Source of the DNA: Typha latifolia
Taxonomy: Eukaryota; Streptophyta; Magnoliopsida; Poales; Typhaceae
Length of the DNA stretch: 64,000 nt
Assembly (NCBI GenBank): GCA_019914945.1
Contig: CM034106.1
Location: 6,448,001-6,512,000, forward strand
Reading direction: 5' to 3'
Each line of letters begins with the position of its first letter. The first letter of the stretch is position 1. Made by a program: the position numbers and the translations under genes. Under the pieces are notes generated by a model. That model was not told the origin of the DNA. It saw only the letters and a program-made list of their open reading frames with translations, and ran no database searches. Shown one piece after another: positions 43,585 through 58,500 of this stretch.

Positions 43585-46500
43585 ATGGCGGCCTTCACGA
43601 AATTGGAAGACTCACCAATGTTCAGGAAGCAGGTATGTTTTCTAAAGTCCTCCCTAGAAACGCTTATTGCCCTCTTCTTGATTTCTATTCTTGGTCGTTC
43701 TCTTTCTATCTTTTTTATTTTTAAGTCGAGATCTCATTTGGGTTTTGGGTTTCTTGTGGTCTCTGGTCGATCCAAAAACATAAAAAATCTCACCTTTCCG
43801 AAAACAAAAACATGTGGTTGGCCTCTATCTCGATCAAGAAAGCGGCTTTGCGTGTGTTTTTGTTATCTAGGGCGAATTAATTTTCTGAATACTTAAGAAA
43901 TACATACACAGACATTTTGGAAGAACTGTAAAGATTTTCAGTTAGATGGACAGATCTGAATGTGAGTTCTGAAACCAAAAGTTGGTCTTCTCAGATTTGG
44001 TTACTCTCTTCTCTTACCTTTAGCAGTTTCATGTCTAGTCTAAGAGAAGAAGGAAAAGAGTGGCGTTTCTTCTGGTCGCCTTGATTGGATTTCCTCGTGT
44101 GTTTATATAGAGAAATAAGAAAAGTGAAGAACTTTTTTATGATGGTTATTATATTTACCAAATCTCAATGGAAGAATTTAGCTTATCTCTATGTATGTCT
44201 ATTTCCTTGGATACTGGTTGTTATAGGTGAATGGACCATTGGGCAAAGCGTTTTCTTTTTTTCTTCCTTTAGTGCACTGCACCAGATTATGCATGATTGG
44301 TTAGCTCTTTTGTATCAGCTGAGCTTTCTAACAGCAGGTAATTCCATCTTCTTTGAACTGGCCCATAACTAGGGCCCCAATTAGCAGGGGATCAGTTATC
44401 AATTGTTTTTCTGAAGTAAGGATGATTTCTTGTTGACTCTGTGACGCGGCCTAAGGACGAGAAAATACGCCGATACGGAAAAAGATGAGGAGGTACCTAG
44501 ATCCATCCCCAAGGAGAAAAGATAGGGCTTATGTAAATCTTTTTATCTGTCTCTAAGTGCTATTTTCATGCTAGTACGGCTAGGTAGATAGAAAAGATAA
44601 AGATAATCTACCAAATTTTGAAGGAAAGAAAATTAAACCCACATAGATTGTAGGGGACAAAGGAAGCATGGAATCCATTACAAAAGATGGAAGAAGAGGG
44701 ATAAATGTGGAATCCTTTACAAATATTATTTCTCAAATTTTCATGTTTTTTTTTTCTGGAATTCCATCACCTCTTTTTATAGAGATGAGGCAATTACGTC
44801 AAATCACAATATATAACTAAACTATGACTATTTTAATTCAAAAACAAGGTTTTTAGTATCAGTTTCGGCCACTTGAAGAAACAATACATACATGCCATCT
44901 ATTTTGGACGACTCAGATTGGAGATCAGCCAAATCGGTCGATCTGTTTTGGTAATATGAATCGGGATCAATCAAAACTTCAATCCATGCTTAGAAAGCAT
45001 TCAAATCTTACCAAACTTATTGCCAAATAAACTAACAACCAAATCTCCTAGATTCTTAGGAGTTTTAACCAAATTGGACACTCTAAAATCAAATTAAATT
45101 TTTTAGATAAAAATACGTCTAAAAATAAAAAAAAATGAAAATCTAATTCCCATCACTCTAAGATCAGAAATTATTTCAATGAATAGTTCTAGAATTACTC
45201 GTCTTTTTATTTTTCTCCTATTCTTCTTGGAGGGCTGGGCAGACTGAGGAAATAGGATGATAATTTTATGTTCTCCTTGCTACCTTATCTCTTTTAACTT
45301 GATGAAGAATGCTTTTACATGGGGCAATGGAAATGTAAATTTACTAATGCGTCCCTCACTAAAGCTGAATGGTCATTTGCCCATTTCCTAGTGCATGTTG
45401 TTCCTTACTTTTATATGGTTAAGAGCAAAAGGTCATAGAAATGATGAACCAATTAGATAAACTTGTTTATCAATTATTTAGATAATGAAACAGTTCCATC
45501 TTTCTTTGTCTCTTTCTTCTTTTCTTTGTAGAAATAATATATAGTAATTTTTCTTCCAAGTTTTAACTCGGCTTTATCATGGTACGTCTCTTTCTAGCAT
45601 TAAGCTAATATTAAGAGAAAATGCCATTTTATTCTCCGGCTTGAAAGTTTTGGAACATCTGGTTGATTGTTTGACCCTTTATACTTTCATGGTCTTGCCA
45701 GCATTCGTGTCACAAATCACAAGCACAACTGCTTACATTTGGTTTTATCGTATGCAAACTTACACCCTCTTTTTGTTGATTGATCTAAAGATCTACTCTT
45801 TGGAACAAGCATCTGATGAGTTGAAAGACCGCTGTCAAAAGCTTCATAAGGGATGTAAAAGATTTATGTGAGTATTCTCTGTCTTCTAGAAAGCTAAGAA
45901 GCTTATCTGTACTATGTATGCTCATAAAGTGCAGATGCTTAATTATCTTATAATTGCAATATCTTATTTTGTTTCACATTTTCCTATACCATTCACAAAT
46001 AAGCACACATGAACTCATAAATGCGTTGACCAAGCTACCTTGTGCCTGTTGTCATGCATACTTTTCTTTAGTTCTTTATGCATATGTCTAGTTAACATAT
46101 CCATACTTATAAATATATTCCCTTTTTCTTTTTCTGTTGGTTGTGTTTGGTTCTTATGGATGTACTTGATGTGGAGGCATAATCTTCTGCAATTGCAATG
46201 GCGTTTGTTCTTCTGCACATTTAACTTGCATTTACATCCTTCTGTAAGTCTCTGAATAGTACTAAATACTCGTTACATGCTTGTTTACATGTGAGTGTCT
46301 TGCCATGATCTCTCATTTTTATTTGTTCATGTGTGAACAAGAAGTAGACACCTGCTGTACTGTTTCCAATAACTTTCTTCCTTTCGGAACAGGGTATCAC
46401 TTGGTGAAGGATATGATGCAGATCTGTCCTTTGCAGATTCTCTCGAAGCATTCGGTGCTGGACAGGATGACCCTCTTAGTGTGGCCATAGGAGGTTATCT

Positions 46501-49500
46501 CAACTAACCTATCTTGTATCTTTATTTTTCTATATTGATACCAATCCATGTCATTTGCTTGATTCGACCCTGGAAATAAATATTTGTTAATTAGCATAAT
46601 TCATTGTTACCCGTAGATGTTCTATATTAGATGTTTTAGTGTATTACATGCCCAACGAGTCTGTATGATGACCTTTTCAGAGGATTGTGCAAGGGGTGGC
46701 CTTGTTAGCTTCAATCCATCATCTTGAACAACCAGTAGTAATCTGTTTCATTCTCTATTTTGTATCTTGGTCAATCTTATAGTTGTACTGGCCTCCTTAT
46801 ATCTGTCACAATTAGTATGATGGGCTGATATGATGCCTTTGTTGGTATTATCTTCCTGACTCAGTGTATAACAGTATAAGTATTACCTAACCATGCACTG
46901 GAAATTCATCAGCTGGCCTTTCCCAAAGATATGGGGTCCCTCAAGCTGACATCAGTCCTTTATAAATCCTTGATGGCCAGTTTGCAAGAGTTATGTACCT
47001 TCTTGGTTGTATTTCGGTTATTGCAAGTTAGTATTTACTAGCAACCCCTTCAGAAAGTAATATAAATATGAGAATAATCTTGGCGAGTGAGACATACGAG
47101 AACTTTTGATTTAGGTGTTCATCTTTAAGGTACAGTCAAGCCAAAGTCAACTGAAGATAAATCTCAAATATGCGGAAAATTTGGCAAATAATTCTTCTAT
47201 TTCCTTGGTAAAGGTTCGTAAAGTTTTGTATTGTTGTTGGCTTAACTGATTGGTCTATAAAATATACACCCTTTACTCCTTTCACGTATGTATTAATTTG
47301 CTTATTGGCGGAGTATAAAGTATGCTTTGATATTATCTTCGATTTACATTTCCTTAGGAGGTATTATTCTGTTCTGTAGGGCCTGTAATGTCCAAGTTTA
47401 CTACTGCTTTTAGGGAAGTTGGAACTTACAAGGAGCTTCTTCGTTCTCAGGTAGATGCTTATTTATAAATTTCTTACCATTTTATTGTTCTAACAGCTTG
47501 TGCCTGCAAAGCATCTTTGGCCTGCGTAATATACAATGGCTGCTTGAAGTTGCTCTCTCTTTATGATTCTTCTTATGCTAAGATATAGTTTGTCCTAACT
47601 TGTCTCTGTTGTATTGTATTGTCTTACTCTCAAGTTGTGATGCGAACCGGGTCAGATCGGATCACATCAAGGAGAGATTGGGCTCAATGGATTGAGTCTA
47701 GTTATCTTATTTACTTATTTGATTTAGTTAGAAGGTTAAAATTTTATATAATTAGCTAAATCCAGCTCTGCGCAGTTTTGAAAAAATATTCGTAGAATAT
47801 TCTATAGACGTTTGAATAATATCAAACCAACGGGATAAGATCACCAACCTCCAGATCTACAACTTTGGTATTCAAGACTTCTCCAGATTCGGAATCTATC
47901 TATCGTGAAATGAAGGATTAATCATGAAAGATAAAGAAGGCTGATTTAGTTAGTTAGCTAGCTTTATCTTGTTGTTTGAAATTTAAATAAATCGGATAAT
48001 CCGCATGTGAATCCGATCCGCTATAGATTTTTACTTCTATAAATAGGAGTGGACATGTATTGATAAATATATGGAATTGAATTGAGAGAAATTTGAGTTT
48101 AGCCAGTTATTATTCTCGTCCTTATCTTTTTTTTACATTAGCCGTTAGATTGTCTTTATCTTCATAGAAGCAAATTATAATCGTAGGTCCCCTTCAAGCT
48201 TCCAAACCTTAGCCAACTCCTACCTCCAGCAGCCATCCTACTATACGGCCGTCCACCACCACCCTTGGCCGTCCGCCACCCTCCGACAACCGCCACAACG
48301 TCGGATATTACTGTTCTGCCCTCCCTGATATATCTCTACTATTTTATTTTTATCTTTTCATCCCGACCTCCGATTTAGGTAAAACTAGAGCCATTAGAAC
48401 CCTAACTCACGAGGCTACCTCCACCTAAATTTTCAAAATCATCCTATGGATGGATCATTCCAGATTTGGTCCGTAACAAGTTGATTTTCTTGATTTACTT
48501 GAATGTGATGTTGAATTATTTTTGTTCAACTTCCTAGAAAGGGTACTGAAAATTAGTATATTTTAGTGAGTTTCAAATTTCAAGATGTTTCTACAACCAT
48601 ATCCTCACTGAGTTTATATTTCTTGTTAGGTGGTCACATTTTACTTATTAGACATACTAATGGCATAAGTCACACAAGTTCCTTGAAATAAATCAATAAT
48701 TGAAGTTTTTTAATTTGTACACTAATATCTCAAATTCTCAATAGACAATAAATGTCTCCCATTAGAATATACGTCTTTAAGATCTCCGTCTACATCTAGT
48801 AACTTAGTTGGAAGTACAGCTTTTGTCAATCTATTTCCTTAACATGTGGGTAAGCTCAGGAGCAACTCAAGTAGTTGAGCAGGCTTCATTTGGGAAGCAA
48901 GCATATTTCGAGTAAATGAACTATTGATATATTGTGAAATCACCAAATTTATGGTGCCAATAAAATTTGGCAAGAGGGAAACTGTGTGTGAAGCTTTTAA
49001 GGACAATTTGCTGGTTACGGTTATATGCTTTTGTGATGCAACATGGTCATTCTATATAACATGCTAAGATTCCCTTAGCTTAAAAGAATCTAGATGTAAG
49101 CTAGATATGACAGCTTCCAACAAAATAGTTGTCTTCATCATTGAGGTAAGTAAGGCAGAGAGCCAAACAAAAGACAAAGTAGTCGCATATATTACTCTTT
49201 AAAAGTACACCATCTTCTCAAGCCAATGGCTGTATCACTATTAACAGGCACATGACTTGGCAATTCAAATTCTGAAATACATCCATAGACATATATATGT
49301 AGTTATGCAAAAAGATTGCACTGAAAACAGAGGTATATATAGTGGTAGTACATTGGTCTATCCAGGATACTATGTTTAAAAGATATAATAGAACACTAAG
49401 CATTAGAGGCATGTTTAATACTTTTTGTACTATGTTATGCTTGTATTTTTGTCTGTACTTGTATCTGTGCAAGTATATATTCTGGGTAATTGCATGTTAA

Positions 49501-52500
49501 TAAATTTGGAGTTGCATCTTGTGTTTTGAATCTTCTGCCTTTACTTATTGCTGTGGTGATCTGCTGTCTTAGTGTGGGTGATGAACAAGGCAACTTAAAT
49601 CAATCCCATTCAATATTGATGCATGAGCCCTTTCTGTTCAAAAACTCATTAGCGTGAATATTCAGTGCTATTTGGTCTGATGCTTTTGTTAACCAGGATT
49701 ATGTGTAATTCTTATTCCTCGATATTACAAGCACCCCACCCTATTCTCTTCTCCTCAAACAGGTTGAACATATGCTGACTGACCGTCTGTTTCAGTTCAT
49801 GAGTGTGGATTTGCAAAACGTAAAGGTACATCTTTCTGGTAATTATATGTACTGCAATAAGCTGCCATATATTTCAAGGTGAACGTAATATAAGTAGTCT
49901 GCAGATAATTGATGAAATTACCTTAATGGTATGCTTGACATCCTTGCATGATGTAGATAGCATGATTTAGAGATATATCATGATGTAGAGAGATATTATT
50001 TGAAATTTGATCGGTATTATTTTATATATATTGAAAAGCTTATCCAATTATTTTCAAATTTGATTTGTAGATTGGTCAAATATGATAGAATAAATAATAG
50101 TTTCAATTTGAATATAACTATAAGAGAGTAAAATGATACAAATGAAACTATATGGGAGTGAAGTAAACTTATGCCTAATCACAGGGGATAAAATATAATT
50201 TTCCCTAATATGTATTATAATTATTATTACCATGATATTTCTCTATATCATGTTGTCTCCCTGACCAGGAAATTTCTTATCTCATTTTTTATGGTATGCC
50301 ATATTTCATGTACAGAGCATGGAGGATGCATCCTATATGAAAACTAATTTAGAAAAGCTAGCAGACTGCCGAGTATCAGAGTCTCATAGATACAACATTT
50401 TTTTTAATGCTATTCCTAAGATATTGGCAGAGATATAGAATAGGATATCAATTAGTTTACTGCACCATAAAATGGTTCCCATCTCTGTTGGATCAAAGGC
50501 TCAAATAAAGTTCTTGATACATTGTTGTTCACAAAATGATCAAAATGGTTGGTCATGTATGTAGGATTGCCGCCGGCGCTTGGACAAAGCTACACAGGGG
50601 TATGATCAGGTAGTGCTTTTAACTTTAAATCTTATTTTTTTAATTTTTGGATTGTCTTGCATACTTGTTTTACTCTGCCTCTTTTGGTGAGATTTGGTTA
50701 TGAACTATGATAAGCTCTGATATGCTGATTCACTTCTTTTCTTGCTTTATCCATCACATGAAGGATATGTGATGTGTTGAGGAATACTTCATTGTGGTTG
50801 GTATGATTGCAGTCTTTAACTCTTGAGATCAATCTCAAGTTATAACTATTTATAGCTGAGAATGAAGTACAAGTCTTGGAAGTTTTCACCCACCTGACTG
50901 CTTGCACATTGAGCTGAGGGTGTTCACAGGTCCTTGTGATCAGTTTGGCTTCAGATGCATGGCAGATGTCTGGGGCATACAGCCAAGCATGAATGTGACT
51001 AGAAATGTCATATGACATGTTTCAAAATCAAATATTTTCCTTAATTTCCTTTAAAGCTTCTTTCAGAAGCAAGAGGTCAGCAAGAGGAATACTTTGTTCT
51101 GAAGATTTTCTTTTGTACCGATTTTAGAGTGGTAATATAGAAATATTTGCCTTGTATTCGAAATGTGACTAAAATTTTAGTACTATATTAGCTGGCCTTT
51201 ATCATGGATTGCCTATCATCAGCTCATGCTTCAAAGGACACTGCATTTGCTTACTCATTTACTGAGCCAGAGTAGGTGTGGTTCAGGACTGTATAGCAGG
51301 GGTAGGACTGTAGGACATGCAAATTCTTCAGTTAAAAATAGCATTTGGAGCTTTTAAAATTATTAGGGGTAGTAACTCCATACTCTGGTAATGTGGTAGT
51401 GTTATCAATTCCGAAGCAAGTGTGCTAACTAAGGAATAACAATTTGTCGATGTCCTGATGTATAGAAAATCTTCCCAACTAGAACTTTGTCCATGTCATG
51501 GGGATCACCAAATAATTCCCATGGACGGTGGATTGTTAAGATAAAAGATAGATTCATATTGGGTCAGTTCCAAACTATGTTATACCATTACTAACGCATG
51601 GAAGCACTATTATCAGTTATCTAACTATGGATAGTAGAGAATCTGCCTGAAATAAAAAGTTCTATTCCTAATATGACAAGTGAGAATTTCCACAAAAGGA
51701 AGCACATAGGATATGAAGTTTGAATAAATTTTTTGTTATTAAAGAGCAGGCCGATTTCAATATGATTTATCACTTTTGTGAGCTGTTGCCAGATTGTTCC
51801 TCCACTTGCATGGAGTTCCCTTTCATAGCTTGAAGTAAATTTAGATTATCTATTTTGCAATTTGCATTATTCTAACATTCTTCAGGCCATGACTTTTATT
51901 TTATTTTGTTTTTTCTTCTGCTCCTTGCAATAATTACCAGGCGAAATTTGCTAGAGTTTTGTCACCTCCACTCTACATGGGGTCCACTGCAGTTCAAATT
52001 TGATTGATCAGACTTATGTCTTTTCATAAAATCACATGGGTCCACTTTTAATTTAGTAGATTTTTTAAATTGAAATATCTAAAACATAAACATATGCTTA
52101 GCTCATGGATTAATTTTTTTTATATAAAATAAAATGAGTAGTAACAATGATCATATAATTAGGTAATTATTTTAATCCTTTTCTTCATATTAAATCCACT
52201 ATATTATTTTGTTTCAATTTTATGGTAACTAACTATATATACATAGATTTCAAGTTGAGAAAATATATAATAATTAGTTTTGATATTTTAAGTCGAGAAA
52301 ATATATAATAATTAATTTAATGGTTTTATGTCAATTACTAAACGGCCAATTACATAAGAATTGGTGATAATGAAAAATGATTTTCATAAAGAAATAAAAA
52401 GTCACCTGATTTTTAATATCAATTATCACCATATTTACAATATAAAATTAGAAATAATATTTGCGAAGGGGCACATGTCAACTTGTGATTCAATCTTTTT

Positions 52501-55500
52501 TGGATAAACTTGGTAATATAGCTCGACAACTAATAAATGTTTTATGAATTTTTATACATATTTTAAGGTCTAATATATGTATTAAGTCTATATTAGAGTC
52601 TTTTATCCCTAGATAGTATTGTAAATGATCTATTTGTTTAAAGATATATGTATTAAACCCACCATTACAGTCTTTTATCCCTAAATAATGTTGCACATAA
52701 CTATTTTGGTAAAAATATAGCAATAGTCAAGAAGAAATATGATTCAACATATAGTATGATTGAACACATTCATTAATAAACAATAGTTTAATAATTTGGG
52801 AAAAAATAAATTATCAAACAATTTCTAATTATGTTGAAACTTTAGCTCAAAATTGTAAAATTTAGGTTCAAATCAACTCATGAAGTTAATCTATCATATT
52901 TCTACACCAATTTTGACCCAATTTGAATGGATTTGATATATTAACTTCATTATTTTTGAAATTTTGGTTAAAATTTTGGGGAATTCCTACATCTTGAAAT
53001 GCATTTTGCATAGATTTAGCACCAAAATACTAGATATATATAGAACGACTCTTATAAATGATAGATCAAGTAAAATTAAGCTAGATCAATCATTTTGGGT
53101 GTCTGACTTAATTTGATGAGTTTCGGGTGGCATATAATGGATGTTGCCCAATACTGTGCTGGTGTAAGATGATAAACGCCATGGCACAAAGGGGTGCCAG
53201 GTGCCAATAGCCATTAGCACATGGTGTGCTGACAAGCATGGTAATCCTTGCTTTAGGCACTAAATTGACATCATCTCACAAATCTTTTGATTTCCATATA
53301 CTTGTTTGCTTCTTATTCTTTCTAAATACCGATTAGGTATTCTTTAAATTGAATAGTAAACTCAAGATATCAAGACTGTTTCAATGCTTATGGTTAGGCA
53401 CGTGAAAAGTTTATGTCAGTACGGAAGGGCACGAGGCCGGAAGTTGTTGCAGAACTAGAAGAGGTAATTAACGATGAAAACTGACGTAACACTCAGTATA
53501 TGCATGGTCTGTAACATTCATGTGTTCTCTTTCTAATGTTCAATTTGACAGGATCTGCATAACTCAAGATCAAGTTTCGAAAGATGTCGGTTTAATCTAG
53601 TATGTACCAATTATTTTCTTTCTTTTTCTTAAACAATCAAGTCTGTTCTTCAATTATTCCAATAATTCTCCATAATTTTAAGGAATTCAGGTTAGTGCAC
53701 TTGCAAATATTGAGGCAAAGAAGAAATATGAGTTTTTGGAGTCTATAAGTGCAGTAATGGATGCCCATATGAGGTATTTTAAGCAGGTAGGTTCTGTTCT
53801 TTGTCAAAATCACCATCTGTATTTTTTTTAACCAGATGCTTCAGTGACTCTGAATTCTCTTTTCTTTTGGCAGGGATATGAATTGTTTAACCAGATGGAG
53901 TCATTTGTTCACCAGGTAGACTGTTTTCTACGTCATGCTAAACTGTCAAAGATTTTCTCTTTCCCAGGATCATTTCTTACTAAATTTCTTCATTCAGGTT
54001 CTAACATATGCACAGCAATCAAAAGAAATGGCTAGCATTGAACAGGACAAACTTGCAAAGAGAATCCAAGAGTTCAGAACTCAGGCTGAACTTGCAAGTT
54101 TAAGATCATTGAGTAATGTAGACACCTCAACTAGTGGTGATGGTATCCATGTAGTTGGTGTGCATTCCTATAAAGAAATTGAAGCTTTGATGAATTCTAC
54201 TGCAAATGGGGAGGTACTAATCATCTGTAATTGACCAATTACATCTCTGTTGAGAAAAATTATGCTTGTTCCCTGTGTTTCCTAAGGTGAAAACTTCTTG
54301 TGTGATTGATGATATCTTGATTGTTACACTGAACATGTATTACCTCCACACTTTCACAGATTTAATGGCTTGATTCTCTATTATGGTGCTATTTACATGT
54401 CTTAGCTCGTTTATTACCCTTGTCTAATTTCTTAGCTTTGTTTCAACTAAAGTCTTGGATGGAACTTCAGTCAATACTAATTTACTTGTTGTCTAACTGA
54501 AATTTGTTCTTTCAGGTTCAAGTAATAAAACAAGGTTATCTTCTTAAGCGCTCATCAGGTTTAAGAGGAGACTGGAAAAGGAGGTTCTTTGTACTTGATA
54601 GCCATGGAACCTTATACTACTACAGAAATAAATTGAGTAAGCAACAGGTATCCAATCTCATCTGCTTTTCTTTTTTCTTTTCCCATTTGATCGTTATGTT
54701 TAAAACATAAAAGCGTTCCTTTCATTTGAAGCTTTGCTATTGCAAGTGTTAGTGGCGCTACAGATTATTTATGCTTATGAAGGATCATGCTCTTTCCACC
54801 TTTGCTTGTGTTATTTTAACATATAAGGGTTCCCCATATCCTGAATATTCTAATGCTTTTGGTATTAGCGAAATTATTTTAACTATAGTCTAAATAAAAC
54901 TGAGATGCAAGCTGACAACCACACAACATTGCAGTTCATTTACTATCTCTTTGATGGTAAGAGTTTTATTGGTGGAAACAAATTCTCAGAAAGGCTGCAT
55001 ATATCCTTCTGTTCCCAGATCCTGCATTCAGAAGAGCCTCGAGCACTATAACTCCTTTTCCTTTGTGTATTCAAGCTTGACTTTAGACACTAACATATCT
55101 GTTATATTTTAGAATTTACTCAAATTAGATACTCAGAAGATAATAAATGAATTTATTATCTAAGTTTAAATCACTAGTAGGGAGTATTGTTGACCGTGAT
55201 TTTGGTGTTTGTACTGGGGCAGAGAGCAGCTGCCGTTTTACTTTTTGGTCATTCACCATCACTTTTTAGTAAGGTGCAGGTTTTTGAAACATGGACTTCT
55301 ATAAGTTTTCTTATTCATTGGAAATTATGAAGCTTCTTATTATATGGCTAAAGCTGCAATAGTTTCTACTATCAAATTATTAGGTGAATGAAATTTGCAC
55401 CAGATATGTATATATGTTGTGATGCTACCCTATTCTTGATATATTTTTTTTTTGTATATGATTTCTTAGGCAAGGTGTACTGCAAACATTTTTTGTGAGG

Positions 55501-58500
55501 ACAATTTCTGTTATAAATATTTTTGATCTGCTTACTTTGTCTTTGATCCTCTAAGCAAGGACATCTATCACAACAACCAGCTGGTCCATCCGAAGGATCT
55601 GGTGTTTTTGGTAGATTCAGATTCTCGCACCAAAGAACACTATCTCAGGATGAACATAGCCTTGGATGTCACACAGTTGATCTTAGAACTTCGACAATTA
55701 AGATTGATGAAGAACAGTCAGATCTGAGATTTTGCTTTAGAATAATATCACCGGTGAATACATACACATTACAGGTAGTTATAACTTACAAGTGTCAATC
55801 TGAGAGAACTTTAACTAAAATTTTCTGTTGAAGAATGCTTTCTTAGTTCCCGGTGGTAAACTCTATTCTTCCTTCAAATTTGGCAGGCTGAAAATGGTTC
55901 AGATCGAATGGACTGGGTTGAGAAAATTACGGGAGTTATAGCATCACTTCTTCACTCTTCTTTTGCGGAACAGGTTATCCACTAAAAAGTTTTTTTTTTC
56001 TTTCATCCATCATGTTCCTGTCCATAAAAGTCTCACTACATGGTTGGTACCAAAAAAATTTTGCTGTCCTAAGTGATCAAAAGCTGGCCAGAGATGCATC
56101 TGACCTTCTGCATCCAAAAATGGCCAAATAGCTCATATTTGAGGCTGTTATATTCATAGTTTTTGCCAGTAGATAACTGTACATTGCATCTTCCTACTCA
56201 AAGAGCAAAGCAGGAAAGTCAGATGTGCTGCTAGTACTAGACATAAAAGGATACTTCTTTAACTGATTGTCATTGGTTAATGTTTATCCAACCTAGAGAG
56301 GCCATTACCTACCCAAAAGTCAAAATTCTTCTTACTTTCTTCTCTTGCCATATGTCAGATTTCTATTGGAAATTCAGAGATGGAAAGCCGCAGTTTTGCT
56401 GATGCAAATAATCCTGATTCCTTATTGCTGGAAGATGGTGTCAGCGGGAAAGGATACATTAATGTCTCCGAACTTCTCAGGAGTATTCCAGGAAATGATA
56501 TCTGTGCAGAATGCAGTGCTCCTGAACCTGACTGGGCATCACTAAATCTAGGGATTCTAGTTTGCATTGAATGCTCTGGTGTTCACAGGAATCTTGGTGT
56601 TCACATTTCAAAGGTGCTATTCCTGACATATTCTCATTAATTGAGATTAGATATGATAGTTAATGCAATATCATGAACATATTTTTCTCTACAAGTTGTT
56701 TTATGTTTACTAATGATCAAATATTGCTCAGGTGAGGTCTTTAACACTGGATGTAAAGGTCTGGGAACCTGTCATCATGGATCTATTTCATGTTCTGGGC
56801 AACTCTTATTGTAATTCAGTGTGGGAGGGATTGCTTCTCAATGAGGCTGAAAGGTATGAATCTGAAACATTTGTGGCTGTATATTATATGACCTAGTTCC
56901 TGAATTGATATAAGAATCCTAAACTGTGATCATATTTTTAAAATAAATGCACAAGTGATGTGGGACTATTGTCAACAGATCAATGCTCCTGTGAAGCACT
57001 CAGTAGTTATATAAGGCTAAGAGGATGTTGCCACAATTTACATAGTAGCACCAATCTGAATCTTTTGCTGTATATGCACACTAGCTCACTCACTCGCAAA
57101 AGACAATTTTTTCAGTGCCAGAGCTTAATAAATGCAGGATAATTAATTATTTGGCTAATGAAGGACTTAATTCTTTTGAGATTGCTAGCAATGCACTTTA
57201 ACTTGACTCAGTAAAATGCATCTTCAACCATTTCTATCAGATAAAGAAGGCTATATTGTTAATTTGCTGTGACTCAAGCTTGTTTTCCATGTATAGATTA
57301 GGCTTTTCTTTTATTGGTATTTAGTATTGCACTATTGCTTTCTTAATGCTATTTTGTAAAATATTTCTCCTTACGTCTTAACCTAACATTCCAATTTCAT
57401 GTAGGATGGATGAATCAGATAAGAGCATTCCTTCTGTTGAAAAGCCTAATCCGAATGATTCCTTTTCAAGAAAGGAAAAGTACATCCAAGCAAAGGTAAT
57501 AATTCTTGTATGGTCCTTTCCTTTTCAAATAATTTTTATCGTGTCATATTAGAATTTTTAGTTTCTAAAAACTACATCTGCTCCTTTCTGTGAGCCTATA
57601 TTTTCTCTCCTATATGTATATATAAATTTGTATTCTATTCCCTTTTTTCTTTTGGAACTACTGATTCTAGAGAGCATGTGATCGAGGAAAATGATAGGCA
57701 GCAAACTCATTATTTCTGTTGAATCAGAAAACCAAGAGATGATAGGAAAACAAGCTCATAGCCCTTCATATAACTATGATGCAGAACATCTTGGGTGATG
57801 CAAACCCTAGAAATCCACCAATAGGACGTTTTAAATCCACCGAACAGCGGTAACTAAACTTATAGGATCCACCAACAAAAGAAAATATGAGGGAACTCTC
57901 TAAACTAATAATCATTCATTTCCCTTTAACAAAGACTTACAAGCCTTATATAGGCAAAAACTAAAAGGGAGAACAAACTAAAATATCGATAGAAGAAAAG
58001 ACTAAAGTACCCGACAAATAAAACATAAAATTCTCTCATAAATCATAATCTGTTACTTAGCCAAAGTGTCACTAGGTTAACTGCCCTCCTTTGCTTACAA
58101 TTGTACACGTATTTGATCGATGATTTAAGATGGGTGATCGTATTAGCTCTCCCGAGGTGGGAGAAATTCGACTTAGTCAAGTTGTTCTGTAGGCAACTTT
58201 GGTAGTACACCAATATATCCAAATCAATCTGCTATAGCTCATCACAAGTAATCTACATACTATCAAAATATGGACGAACTCTCTATTAGATTAGGAAACA
58301 ATGAGCTCCTCCGTTTGTAGAAACTATCTGTTCATCCAAAATAATGTCTAGCTTTCCTTTCGTGTGGATGGAAAAGGGAAAGTGTTAGGGTCAAAAATAG
58401 ACATATCTGGTGGAGTAGGCGTAGATGTGTCATGGATCATCTAGGATAGGCAAAGGAGTCCTGTAAACAATTGGGTCTTCAATATTAAAAGTGGAACTAA

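Noticed and set aside
43633..43896. Continuation of the first AGD exon as a longer frame
   Set aside because: The frame beyond CAG|GTATGT at 43632 is intronic. Family alignment requires a jump to the exon at 45791.
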